NCBI GenBank assembly: GCA_945867435.1
Contig: CAMBIK010000007.1
Span: 1 to 39,401 of the forward strand
Source of the DNA: Klebsiella pneumoniae
Lineage (GTDB): Bacteria > Myxococcota_A > UBA796 > SXON01
Length of the DNA: 39,401 bases
Direction: 5' to 3'
In this document: positions 18,901 through 26,082 of the stretch, piece after piece
How positions within the stretch are numbered: the first letter of the stretch is position 1
Layout: each line of letters begins with the position of its first letter
Position numbers and translations under genes: made by a program
The notes under the pieces: generated by a model
Seen by the model: the letters and a program-made list of their open reading frames with translations, nothing else
What the model was told of the DNA's origin: nothing
Databases searched by the model: none

Positions 18901-21900
18901 CCTACGGCCTGGAGCGAGACGACAGCTTCAAGCTCGCCGACTACCCCACCGTCGAAAAGCTGGCGGGCTGGTTGGCGCAGAAGGCGGCCGAGCGGAGTGG
19001 CCTGCCCGTCGTGGAAACCGCCATCGCGCAGGCGTCGCCAGTACTGGAAACGGCCCCCGCGCAAGCCGCGACCACCCCCGCCATCGGGGAAGCGGCGGGC
19101 GGGGTGACTGCGGCTGAGGTGCTCAAGCGTCTCATCGCCGTGGTGGCCGCAAAAACAGGGTACGACGAGCCAGAGATCGATCCCAGCTACGAGCTGGAGG
19201 CCGATCTGGGCATCGACACCGTGAAGCAGGCGGAGATCTTCGCAGAGGTCCGCGACGCCTACGGCCTGGAGCGAGACGACAGCTTCAAGCTCGCCGACTA
19301 CCCCACCGTGGAAAAGCTGGCCGGCTGGCTGGCCCAGAAGGCCGCCGAGCGGAGCGGGTCCCCCGTCGTGGAAGCCTCCCCCGCGGAGGCGCCACCCGTA
19401 GCACCGACGCCAGCGACGGCAGGCGGCGTGACCGCTGCTGAAGTCCTCGCCCGCCTGACCGCAGTCGTGGCGGCCAAAACAGGCTACGAAACCAGCGAAA
19501 TCGATCCAGCATACGAGCTTGAGGCCGACCTGGGCATCGACACCGTGAAGCAGGCGGAGATCTTCGCAGAGGTCCGCGACGCCTACGGTCTGGAACGAGA
19601 CGACAGCTTCAAGCTGGCCGACTACCCCACCGTGGAAAAGCTGGCCGGCTGGCTCGCCCAGAAGGCCGCAAGGAGCGCGGCACCCGTCACCGTCACCCCC
19701 GTTGCCTCGCCCGAAGTCCTACCTGTCGTTGCGGAACCCATCGCCGCGGAACCCGTGCCCGTGGCAACCCCGGAAGCGCTCTCCGACACCCTCCCCCCCG
19801 ACTTCCGCCTCCGTCGCCCGGTCCGAGTCAGCCAAATGCGGCTTCCAACCGGAATGCTTCGTGGCAAGGTGATCTGGGTCCTGGGTGCCGGTCCGCTCGC
19901 CACGGCGCTGCGCCGCCAAGTCACGCTGGCCGCCTGCCGCTCCGAGGGCAATCCGGATGTGGTCATCGACTGCGGGCTCGATGTGCTGGAGCTGTTCGCT
20001 CAGGCCCAACGGCTGGACGACAAGCGGCCGCGCCATTGGGTGGCCGCCATAGAGGCGCCGACGGGGCTGCAGGCCGCCCGCGACCTCGGGGGCCGCGCCG
20101 GGCTGTGCAAGGCTCTGGGCCGAGAGTGGCCCGAGTGTCGCGCCCGAGTGGTGACCCTGGATGCCGCGTTCAGCAGCACAGACGCCGCTCGCGCAGTCTT
20201 GGCCGAGCTGACCGATCCCGACCGAGCCCATGAAGTGTGGCTAGCCCCGGGCGTGCGAGAGGTGGCTGCGCTCGCCGTAGAAGCCCTTCCCGAACCCGCC
20301 CCATGGCCCGAGAACCCCGTCGTGGTGCTCACAGGGGGAACACGGGGAATCACCGCGCAGGTGGGTCTAGAGATCGCCCGGCGCGGGCCCTGCACGCTCG
20401 TCCTGGTGGCCCGAACGGCGCCCGGAACCACGCCCCTGGCAGAAGAGGAGGCGCGCACGCAGATCAAGGCCGAACTTAGCGGTGAACACCGAAGGGTCAC
20501 GCCCAAGATGGTCGAGGACCGCCTGAAACCCCTGCGAGTGGCGGAGGAGGCTCGTCGCAACGTGGAAGCGATGACCGCGCTAGGAGCGACCGTTTACGTC
20601 CGCACCCTCAACCTCGCCGATCCCGATGCTGTCCGGCTGGCGGTCGCGGCGATGCGCCAGGAAAATCCAAGGATCGACATGGTGATCCACGGCGCAGGGG
20701 TGGAAGAGTCCCGCCTGCTGCCCGACAAGGACGAAGCCGCGTTCCGGCGAGTGTACGATGGCAAGGCGCACGGGGGGCTCGCGCTAGCCGAATCCCTTGG
20801 TTCGCAGACCTTCTTCGTGAGCATGGGCAGCGTCGCGGGGCGCTTCGGGAATGCCGGACAGGTGGATTACAGCGCCGCCAACGAGGCGATGGCGCAGGTG
20901 TGCCAGTACCGCCCCCGGTCGTTGCACATCGCGTGGACCGCCTGGGCCGACGTGGGCATGGCGGTGCGCGGCGGCATGGACCAGCTCCTCACCTCGCGAG
21001 GGGTTGAATTGCTCCCGGCCCGAGCCGGGGCCAAGGTGCTCTGCGACCTGGTCGCTGCCGGGGTTTCCGGAGAGCTGGTGATCGCCGGCAAGCTTGGCGA
21101 TTTCCAGTCCCCTGCTCTCCACCGTCTTCTGGATTCGGTGGAACTCGTGGGCGACCGTGCACTCGCCCGGCGCAGCCTGTCCTTGGCGAGCGATCCCTGG
21201 ATGGCCGACCACGCCATCGATGCCATCCCCGTGCTTCCCGGCGTTATCGGCCTGGAGATGATGGTGGCCACCGCGCTCGCAGCCGACCCGCGCGGGCGCT
21301 ACGCCGGCGTGGAGGATGTGCGGTTCCTGGCGCCGCTCAAGCTCCATCGCGACGAGCCCGCAGCGGTCGAGATCGCTGCAGAACCGGACGACGAGGGTGC
21401 CTGGCGCTGCGTGCTTCGCAGCACCCGCACCCTCAAAGGGGGCCGCAGGCAAACCACCGACCACTTCGAAGCCCGCGTACAACTCGCAGAAATGCCGCTC
21501 CTCTCGGCGATGCCCTCGTCGTGGCTTCCAGAAGAAACGGTGTCGCAGGCTGACATCTACCGGCGCTTCTTCCACGGGCCCCGGTTCCAGGTCTTGAGAA
21601 GCGCAGAGGGGCTCGCGATTCAAGGCCTGCTGGCCGAAGCCCAGGTGGATCACGGACCCATCGCGGAAGGCCTGTTGACCGACCCGCTGGTGCTCGAAGC
21701 CGCGTTCCAGGCCGCCGGGCTTCACCGCATCGCGATCCAAGGGGTGATGGCGCTGCCGGCCAGCATCGACGCAGTGGAGCTCGTACGTTCGGTGATGGAG
21801 GGTGAAACCCTGCAAATCGTGGTGCATGCCCGAAAGGACGCCTACGACATCGATGTGGATGGGTCGGAAGGTCGCGTGATGCGGGTGCGCGGCTTCCGAA

Positions 21901-22565
21901 TGGTAGAGAAGGGCCCGTTGGACCCTGCGGATCTACTGCCGGCCCCTGAAGGCGGCTGGGCGAGCACCTCCACCGCCGTGGCGGCAGAAGCGCGCGCGGA
22001 GCTCCCCGAGGGCGAGCAAGCCCTCCTCACGGCGCGCGGCAACGCTCGCCGGCAAGACGACCGCCTTGCGGGGCAGCTTGCCGCGAATCGTGCGGTGCTC
22101 GCGCTGGTGCCGGGCGGCGACTTCATGGTGAACCGCGAAGGCAGCGGCCGCCCGGTCGTGGTCGGCGCGGAGTCCGTAGAGGTGAGCATCTCGCACACCG
22201 CCGGGGAGGCCGTGGCCCTGGCCGTGCGCGGCGCGCGCGCCGGGGTGGACATGGAGACCATCGAAGCGCGCTCGGAGTCCTTCGCGGCCGAGTGGTTCAC
22301 CCCTGCAGAGCAGGCGTGGGCGCACTCTCCAGAGGATCGCACCGCCGTCTGGAGCGTAAAGGAAGCAGTCTTGAAGGCGCTGGGCGCGGGCCTTGCGCTC
22401 TCGCCCCGCGAGGTCGAAGTGCGCTCCATCCGGTATGGACAGGCCGATGTCCACCTGCTTGGAGAGGTCGCCGCCACACACGCCCGACTCGGGGGCGCAG
22501 CCCTTCGTGTACGGGTCGGCAGCTACCTGGGCCGCGTGGTCGCGACGGCGGTGTTTGCGGCTTGA
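12954..22565 (+). CDS. Single-ORF iterative polyketide / PUFA-synthase-like megasynthase: (degenerate NPD)-KS-AT-ACP-KS-ACP-ACP-ACP-KR-DH-PPTase
   Basis: KS1 (EPIAIIGLGCRLPG; TTDAACAGSM, Cys codon 14361-14363; CHGTST; SNIGHLKSAAG); AT (FLFTGQGSQYIGMG; GHSLGEYGAL); ACP1 (DIEADLGIDTVKSAD); KS2 (NAACASTTQAL, Cys codon 17793-17795; NTKGYTGHAMG); three ACPs (ELEADLGIDTVKQAEIFAEVRDAYGLERDD); KR (LTGGTRGIT...SVAGRFGNAGQVDYSAANEAM); DH (DHAIDAIPVLPG; DPLVLEAAFQAAG); PPTase (ISHTAGEAV, AGVDMETIEAR, WSVKEAVLKALG). Start taken as ATG 12954 rather than the track's TTG at 12945. Confidence 0.93.
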   Translation: MIVPSRLVLLPAARAALAHDLLEAGTAVIVDLTSDPAEVPAGAWVRVRTAEGAPGTGPMIVMSGSPHPTRPTWLECTDVGGVPTGFAGVYLRGIGSGGRAGNDDVRELAAEFASTGTAVLADWPHPPEVSAPEGVGLVLSDVLAGFVLGGGPLAARLDRLTAGDFRRVGEANFVASLASPAYRRVGGGEAVEDAAKGLYTAGDAYAHAWPAGAGLLHARGLSERFATLPAAVAAWRGRTSVPAQTPAPAVEDPLAKIDPHEPIAIIGLGCRLPGAASASALWSNLLAGYSGIVEVPVSRWDPRLFWDADKSALDRTYAKIGGFVTDFTFNPKRFRIPPAVARLVDPIQQMSLAAAADALEDAGYGEAREFDRSRVATILGNSMGGEITDEYTLRVMFPALRKALNEVPGFAALPEDSRAAILVAYEAGIKRDLAPITEDSMPGELANVVAGRITNALNLGGPNFTTDAACAGSMAALQAAVKGLQDGDFDMALSGGADRSMGVGTYVKFSKIGALSPDGSRPFDANANGFVMGEGVGILVLKRLGDALRDGDRVYCVIRGFGGSSDGKGKGITAPNPEGQKRALRRAYENAGVDPADVDLVECHGTSTVVGDKVEVEALSDLIGPGRRSRPTRIGSIKSNIGHLKSAAGAASALKTCLALFHGVLPPSINYRTPRADLDLSVVPLRVQTTPEAWEHGGPRFAGVSAFGFGGTNFHMVLEGFRPGLAKASATVVPVRAWPPVTTPTPGASAPASTVLAPAAVRVSTVDKSIPVPVGLWALSADTPEEMVQKCTTLVAKGESAPYEPNAPLRVAACAVDDAERASQIEKVVGAMNKGKGYDLVRQRGIALEDVPCDGQLAFLFTGQGSQYIGMGLDLAEYFPIVRATFNEADSVMEPLLGRTLTSLIAHDATMTEEAQFDRLRDTAISQPATLTVDVAILRLLSAYGVRPDMVAGHSLGEYGALVAAGILTFKEALVAVSARGREMAAVKLEDVGKMAGIAASTEVVMEVLAEVPGYVVPANKNCPTQTVIAGESDAVEAASELFKSRGITVYPLPVSHAFHSRIVAPASAPLKRVLESLDIKPPVRRITTNVDSRYYPTGPGAREAIIENLALQVAAPVEWIAQVERMYADGARIFVECGPKRALSGFVVQILKQRPHRALYTNQPKRGGVPSFLDTLAELFALGFPVERVPAGETDVFAPMAPRRSTTPLLADRNEASSTPVLRVGTPEIIRTIFEIVARRTGLPIEDLALDHDIEADLGIDTVKSADIITQVRETLKLEPDLDFRIGQHRTLRQLVDYAANRAGATRPASMPERRAAAEAVGPAGTPTLPSDAAAKFLAQVASQDLRGLDAAAFAAAMLPALQGFLGVAWTAFQAAQPPVVAPVVRPAALPSPAALPAAGSPGRRVVCSGASLGLPGGKEVFEPDGIQRMLKGENRISQIVEADQDKFIAKSLVRLTKDPVTGEGSFLPVERRDQVIRLAGRRTHFDLVADYGVDPALVRSLDIATQLALAAAIEALKDAGIPLVRTWRQTTTGRPVATGWALPESMRDGTGIVFASAFAGYDQLVQKLGQDGGDGEGHFDRRFLFQILAMGHSQLAQFLGARGPNTAVNAACASTTQALAVAEDWLNAGRCDRVIVVGADDVTSENLLEWIGAGFMAAGAATTTAEVENAALPFDRRRHGMILGMGAVGLVLERSADVVARGMTPIADLLGTHIANSAFHGTRLDAEHIKREVKTFADKVVAVAAVSHREFAERCVFLSHETYTPARGGSAAAEMASLPHAFGPAASKMIIANTKGYTGHAMGAGIEDTVAVKALQYQLVPPIPNLREPDPDLGDLTLSTGGHYDVQYALRLAAGFGSQLALAAWRKVAHGDSRITDAQANAAWLQRVGGASGTTVIEARQLRFVADAGAPPAVSPVPAAQAPRSSAPGVSRDAVLERLVGVVAAKTGYGREEIDPSYELEADLGIDTVKQAEIFAEVRDAYGLERDDSFKLADYPTVEKLAGWLAQKAAERSGLPVVETAIAQASPVLETAPAQAATTPAIGEAAGGVTAAEVLKRLIAVVAAKTGYDEPEIDPSYELEADLGIDTVKQAEIFAEVRDAYGLERDDSFKLADYPTVEKLAGWLAQKAAERSGSPVVEASPAEAPPVAPTPATAGGVTAAEVLARLTAVVAAKTGYETSEIDPAYELEADLGIDTVKQAEIFAEVRDAYGLERDDSFKLADYPTVEKLAGWLAQKAARSAAPVTVTPVASPEVLPVVAEPIAAEPVPVATPEALSDTLPPDFRLRRPVRVSQMRLPTGMLRGKVIWVLGAGPLATALRRQVTLAACRSEGNPDVVIDCGLDVLELFAQAQRLDDKRPRHWVAAIEAPTGLQAARDLGGRAGLCKALGREWPECRARVVTLDAAFSSTDAARAVLAELTDPDRAHEVWLAPGVREVAALAVEALPEPAPWPENPVVVLTGGTRGITAQVGLEIARRGPCTLVLVARTAPGTTPLAEEEARTQIKAELSGEHRRVTPKMVEDRLKPLRVAEEARRNVEAMTALGATVYVRTLNLADPDAVRLAVAAMRQENPRIDMVIHGAGVEESRLLPDKDEAAFRRVYDGKAHGGLALAESLGSQTFFVSMGSVAGRFGNAGQVDYSAANEAMAQVCQYRPRSLHIAWTAWADVGMAVRGGMDQLLTSRGVELLPARAGAKVLCDLVAAGVSGELVIAGKLGDFQSPALHRLLDSVELVGDRALARRSLSLASDPWMADHAIDAIPVLPGVIGLEMMVATALAADPRGRYAGVEDVRFLAPLKLHRDEPAAVEIAAEPDDEGAWRCVLRSTRTLKGGRRQTTDHFEARVQLAEMPLLSAMPSSWLPEETVSQADIYRRFFHGPRFQVLRSAEGLAIQGLLAEAQVDHGPIAEGLLTDPLVLEAAFQAAGLHRIAIQGVMALPASIDAVELVRSVMEGETLQIVVHARKDAYDIDVDGSEGRVMRVRGFRMVEKGPLDPADLLPAPEGGWASTSTAVAAEARAELPEGEQALLTARGNARRQDDRLAGQLAANRAVLALVPGGDFMVNREGSGRPVVVGAESVEVSISHTAGEAVALAVRGARAGVDMETIEARSESFAAEWFTPAEQAWAHSPEDRTAVWSVKEAVLKALGAGLALSPREVEVRSIRYGQADVHLLGEVAATHARLGGAALRVRVGSYLGRVVATAVFAA
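18760..19670 (+). repeat. Three tandem near-identical acyl-carrier-protein modules inside the megasynthase gene
   Basis: CTGGGCATCGACAC(T/C)GTGAAGCAGGC at 18849, 19206 and 19530 (357 and 324 bp spacing); encoded core ELEADLGIDTVKQAEIFAEVRDAYGLERDDSFKLADYPTVEKLAGWLAQKAA is repeated with almost no change. Confidence 0.95.
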
Positions 22566-22587
22566 TGGGGGCGCAGCACTGGGAATC

Positions 22588-23505
22588 TCACCGCAACGCC
22601 GCCGCCACGTCCTCCACAAACGTCTCCGCGATGGCGGCCTGAGCGCTTTCGCGGGGGTGGATGGTGTCGGAAGCGGACTCCCGCAGGCGGGCAAGAGGCC
22701 CCAGTCGCACCAGGCGTTCGCGCAGGCGAATGCCGGGCACATGGGACCACACCTCCAGCACTCGCTGCTCCTCGCCGAGCTGTGGGTCATCCGGGTCGTC
22801 CACGAGGGCCGGAAAGTGAACGACCACGAGGGGAATCGCGCCCACGGTCGCCACGAGGTCGCGCGCGCAGTCGCGAGCCGCCTCCATCGTGGTTTCGTGC
22901 GAGCCCCGCACGGCGACCCGCGCCAACCCGAGCCGGAAGATCGCCACGCTCAGGAGCGGCCGAGGGAACGAGCGAAGCCGACCGCCGACCACCACCTCGG
23001 GACGGCCCCCTTCGCCGCTCAGGACCACCGGACTCCCGAATACGTCGTTCGCACACGTCTCCACGACGACCACATCGGGCCGTGCCAAGCCGATCAACTC
23101 CCGGGCGGCAGCCGCCTCCTGGCAGGTGCCATAGCCCCCTACCGAGGCGTTCCACATCTCCACAGGCGCGCCGCCCCGCCGTTGCAGGGCATCGCTGAGA
23201 TGAAGCGTCCAGGACTGTTCCCCCACGGAGTCGCCTATGATCATTACGCGGCGGGCGGCCGGATCGCCCAGAGGACGAGCCTGATCAAGCAGAAAGCCGT
23301 GGCGGTCGCGGCCGCAGCGCCCCACCACCTCGTAGATACGGGTGAGCGAGGGACTGGAGCATCCAATGGTGTCGCCGTCAAGGTAAAGAACGAAGTCACC
23401 AATGCCGCGCCGCGCCTCCACGACCCGCGCCAAGCCCTCGGCAAGCAGAAAGCCGGCGGTCAAGCCGAAGGCGAGGCGGGCCAAGCGGCGTCCCCAGGTG
23501 CTCAC
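22588..23505 (-). CDS. SGNH/GDSL-type hydrolase-like protein with N-terminal membrane anchor (GTG start at 23505 preferred; track start 23589)
   Basis: IIGDSVGEQSW (GDS block), CANDVFG (GxND-like block), DTIHPRES (DxxH block); N-terminal hydrophobic LARLAFGLTAGFLLAEGLA. Confidence 0.75.
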   Translation of the reverse strand: MSTWGRRLARLAFGLTAGFLLAEGLARVVEARRGIGDFVLYLDGDTIGCSSPSLTRIYEVVGRCGRDRHGFLLDQARPLGDPAARRVMIIGDSVGEQSWTLHLSDALQRRGGAPVEMWNASVGGYGTCQEAAAARELIGLARPDVVVVETCANDVFGSPVVLSGEGGRPEVVVGGRLRSFPRPLLSVAIFRLGLARVAVRGSHETTMEAARDCARDLVATVGAIPLVVVHFPALVDDPDDPQLGEEQRVLEVWSHVPGIRLRERLVRLGPLARLRESASDTIHPRESAQAAIAETFVEDVAAALR

Positions 23506-23587
23506 GCCCGCGTCCTCAAGGCTCCGTACCCGTGCGCCGGACCAACGGCAAGCGGCGGAGAAGGTTGCGACAGGGTAGGCTCCACCC

Positions 23588-24169
23588 ATGGTGACGGTGG
23601 CTGAACGGCCCGATGGCCTGAAGATCCTCCGCCTCGACTCCCCTGTCGACGGAGATGCTTGGTTTGCAGCCTTCGCCGGCGCTTACCAGGACATCTGGAG
23701 TGAACCGCCCTACAACGAACGGCTCTCAACAGAAGAGTGCGGAGCGGTGCTTCGCCGGGCCCTGCGCATCCCCGACCAGGTCACGCTCTTGGCCGTGCGG
23801 GACTCGGGAGTCGTCGCCGGCTTCGCCATTGCGTTCCCTGTCGCCAACAAGCCCGACGTGATTCGCGAGATTCGCGGACTTCTTCCCATCGAACAGTCGT
23901 TCTACTTCGCCGAGCTGGGCATCATGGAGGAATGGCGGCAGTCGGGGTTGGGCAAGCAGCTCATCGAAATTCGTCTAGCCCTCATCGACCGTACGCGCTT
24001 CGACCATGTGATCCTGCGCACCAGCGCCCTGAAAAACGCCGCTTACGACATGTATAAGCGCCTCGGGTTCGAAGATACGGGCGTGTACATGGAAGTGCCC
24101 GCCCGGCGCCAGGACGGCAGCTTCCGCACCGACCGCCGGCTGTTTTTGGCGAAGGTCCTGGGTCGCTGA
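23588..24169 (+). CDS. GNAT-family N-acetyltransferase
   Basis: FYFAELGIMEEWRQSGLGKQLIEIRL (acetyl-CoA loop R/QxxGxG/K-like) and NAAYDMYKRLGFEDTGVYMEV. Confidence 0.8.
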   Translation: MVTVAERPDGLKILRLDSPVDGDAWFAAFAGAYQDIWSEPPYNERLSTEECGAVLRRALRIPDQVTLLAVRDSGVVAGFAIAFPVANKPDVIREIRGLLPIEQSFYFAELGIMEEWRQSGLGKQLIEIRLALIDRTRFDHVILRTSALKNAAYDMYKRLGFEDTGVYMEVPARRQDGSFRTDRRLFLAKVLGR

Positions 24170-24235
24170 CCGCGACATCCAGATCGGTCTGTCGGCGCCC
24201 TCCCATCTGGGCTACCCTACTCACCTGGAGCGAAC

Positions 24236-25768
24236 ATGCTTGCCCTGCTCTTTCTGGCTGCCTGCCCTGTAGACAACGTCTTTATCCCTTCCCACAAGGA
24301 CAAGGGAGAAGGCGAGCAGGAGCCTGACATCGAAGTGGAGCCGGATTCGCTCACGTTCGGCGAGCTGCTACCCGGCGAAGAAGCCTCCCAGGACGTGAAG
24401 ATCACCAACCGGGGCGACCTCGAGCTGCACATCACGAACCTTGTGCTCTCCGGCACGACCGCCTTCCGGGTGGGCACCGAGGAAACCGCGGCCTCCCTTG
24501 CGCCCGGCCAGACCATCACCGTGCCCATCTTCTTTTCGCCGGTGAACCCTCAGGATTCGGCGAGCTTCGTGATCGCGAGCGATGATCCGGAGAGCGGCCT
24601 CATCGACGTTCCGGTGGTGGGCAGCGGCACCATCCCGCAGATCTTTGTTTCCCCCAATCCGTACAGCTTCGGGCAGGTGCTGGTGGGCTGCGAGCGGGAA
24701 CAACCGCTCACGGTCACCAACGTCGGCAACGGCATGCTGGTCGTAGATTTGGCGGTCACGACCGCCGACGGGTTCGAACTGGAGACCAACACCATTCCGG
24801 CCTACCTCAGCGCGGACGAATCCGTCGAGGTGAACCTGCTCTTCAACCCTCCGGGCGAGGAGAACTACGGGGGAGAGGTGTGGTTCTTGAGCAACTCGCT
24901 GGTGCCGACCACCACCGTGCCGGTCAGCGGCTCGGGCACCCTCGAGCTGGATGTGACCGACGAGTTCTGGCAGGGCGATGGCCCCTGGGACCGCACCGAC
25001 ATCTTCTTCTATGTCGATCAGTCGTGCAGCATGGCCGACGACCAGCAGAACATGATCGACAACTTCTCCAGCTTTGTCGATACCTTGGAAAGCCTCGACC
25101 TCGACTGGCAGATCCTCATCTCCACGCGGGACAGCGGCTGCAGCAACACCGGCATCCTCACCCCCGAAACCTCCAACCTGGAAACGGCCTTCCTGGAAGG
25201 CGTGCAAGGCGCGGGCGGGCGGTTCACCGAAGCGGGCCTGACCGTAGGTGCCCAAGCGCTCGACGAAGCGCAGCCCGGCGGCTGCAACGAGGGTTTTTTG
25301 CGGGAGGACAGCAAGACCTCCGTGGTCATGGTCTCCGACGAGCCCGATCAGTCGGTCGGCAGCTACGCCTCCTATGTGGCCTCGATGCAGGCGTCGGCGC
25401 CCACGATGTCGGTCACGGCCATTGTCGGCGATGTCCCTAGCGGTTGCTCCACCGCCGACCCCGGCTACGGCTACTACGAGGCGGCCATCGCCTCCCACGG
25501 CGCCTTCCTCAGCATCTGCGAGCAGGATTGGACCAGCTACTTTGACGCGATCGCCACACTGTCCTCCACCGGACAGACCGGTCGCTTCGGCCTCTCCTCC
25601 AACCCCGACCCCGCGACCCTGCTGGTGTGGGTGAACGACGATCCCGTGGAAAGCGGCTGGACCTACGACGCGGGTGGCCAGGCCATCGTGTTCGACACCG
25701 ACGCGATGCCCGACCCCGGCGCCCACATCGTGGTGACCTACTCGCTATGGGCGGACTGCGCGGAGTAG
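24236..25768 (+). CDS. Lipoprotein with choice-of-anchor-D repeats and vWFA-like domain
   Basis: MLALLFLAAC lipobox; IEVEPDSLTFGELLPGEEASQDVKITNRGDLELHITNLVL; DIFFYVDQSCSMADDQQNMIDNF gives a DxSxS MIDAS-like motif. Confidence 0.78.
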   Translation: MLALLFLAACPVDNVFIPSHKDKGEGEQEPDIEVEPDSLTFGELLPGEEASQDVKITNRGDLELHITNLVLSGTTAFRVGTEETAASLAPGQTITVPIFFSPVNPQDSASFVIASDDPESGLIDVPVVGSGTIPQIFVSPNPYSFGQVLVGCEREQPLTVTNVGNGMLVVDLAVTTADGFELETNTIPAYLSADESVEVNLLFNPPGEENYGGEVWFLSNSLVPTTTVPVSGSGTLELDVTDEFWQGDGPWDRTDIFFYVDQSCSMADDQQNMIDNFSSFVDTLESLDLDWQILISTRDSGCSNTGILTPETSNLETAFLEGVQGAGGRFTEAGLTVGAQALDEAQPGGCNEGFLREDSKTSVVMVSDEPDQSVGSYASYVASMQASAPTMSVTAIVGDVPSGCSTADPGYGYYEAAIASHGAFLSICEQDWTSYFDAIATLSSTGQTGRFGLSSNPDPATLLVWVNDDPVESGWTYDAGGQAIVFDTDAMPDPGAHIVVTYSLWADCAE

Positions 25769-25777
25769 GCCTACCCC

Positions 25778-26080
25778 CTACCCCTCCACCAACCGCGCCA
25801 ACAGCGCCTCCCCCGCCTTCACCGTACACTCCACGTGGAAAAACTCGCCTTCAGGCTGGAACCCAACGATGCACCCGGCCTCGGGGCACACGTCCAGGCA
25901 CCCGCTGCGCGTGACCACATAGCGGCCCTTCAGCCCCCGCTCCTTGACCGTCTTCTTCAACTGGTCGATCAACGCCTGGCTGCCATTGTTGCCGCACGAG
26001 GATTTGCCGGTCGAGGGATCGCGCACATGCCCGCACACCAGCATCTGGCGGATCTCATAGGGTTTTTTGATGGGCTTCAT
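25778..26080 (-). CDS. Thioredoxin-like [2Fe-2S] ferredoxin
   Basis: MLVCGHVRDPSTGKSSCGNNGS...VVTRSGCLDVCPEAGCIVGFQPEGEFFHVE. Confidence 0.87.
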   Translation of the reverse strand: MKPIKKPYEIRQMLVCGHVRDPSTGKSSCGNNGSQALIDQLKKTVKERGLKGRYVVTRSGCLDVCPEAGCIVGFQPEGEFFHVECTVKAGEALLARLVEG

Positions 26081-26082
26081 GA

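Noticed and set aside
12954-22565. Calling this a bona fide enediyne biosynthetic cluster or a canonical pfaABCD locus
   Set aside because: None of the conserved enediyne accessory genes (E3/E4/E5/E10-like) and no pfaB/C/D partners are seen in the window; only the domain order is reminiscent.
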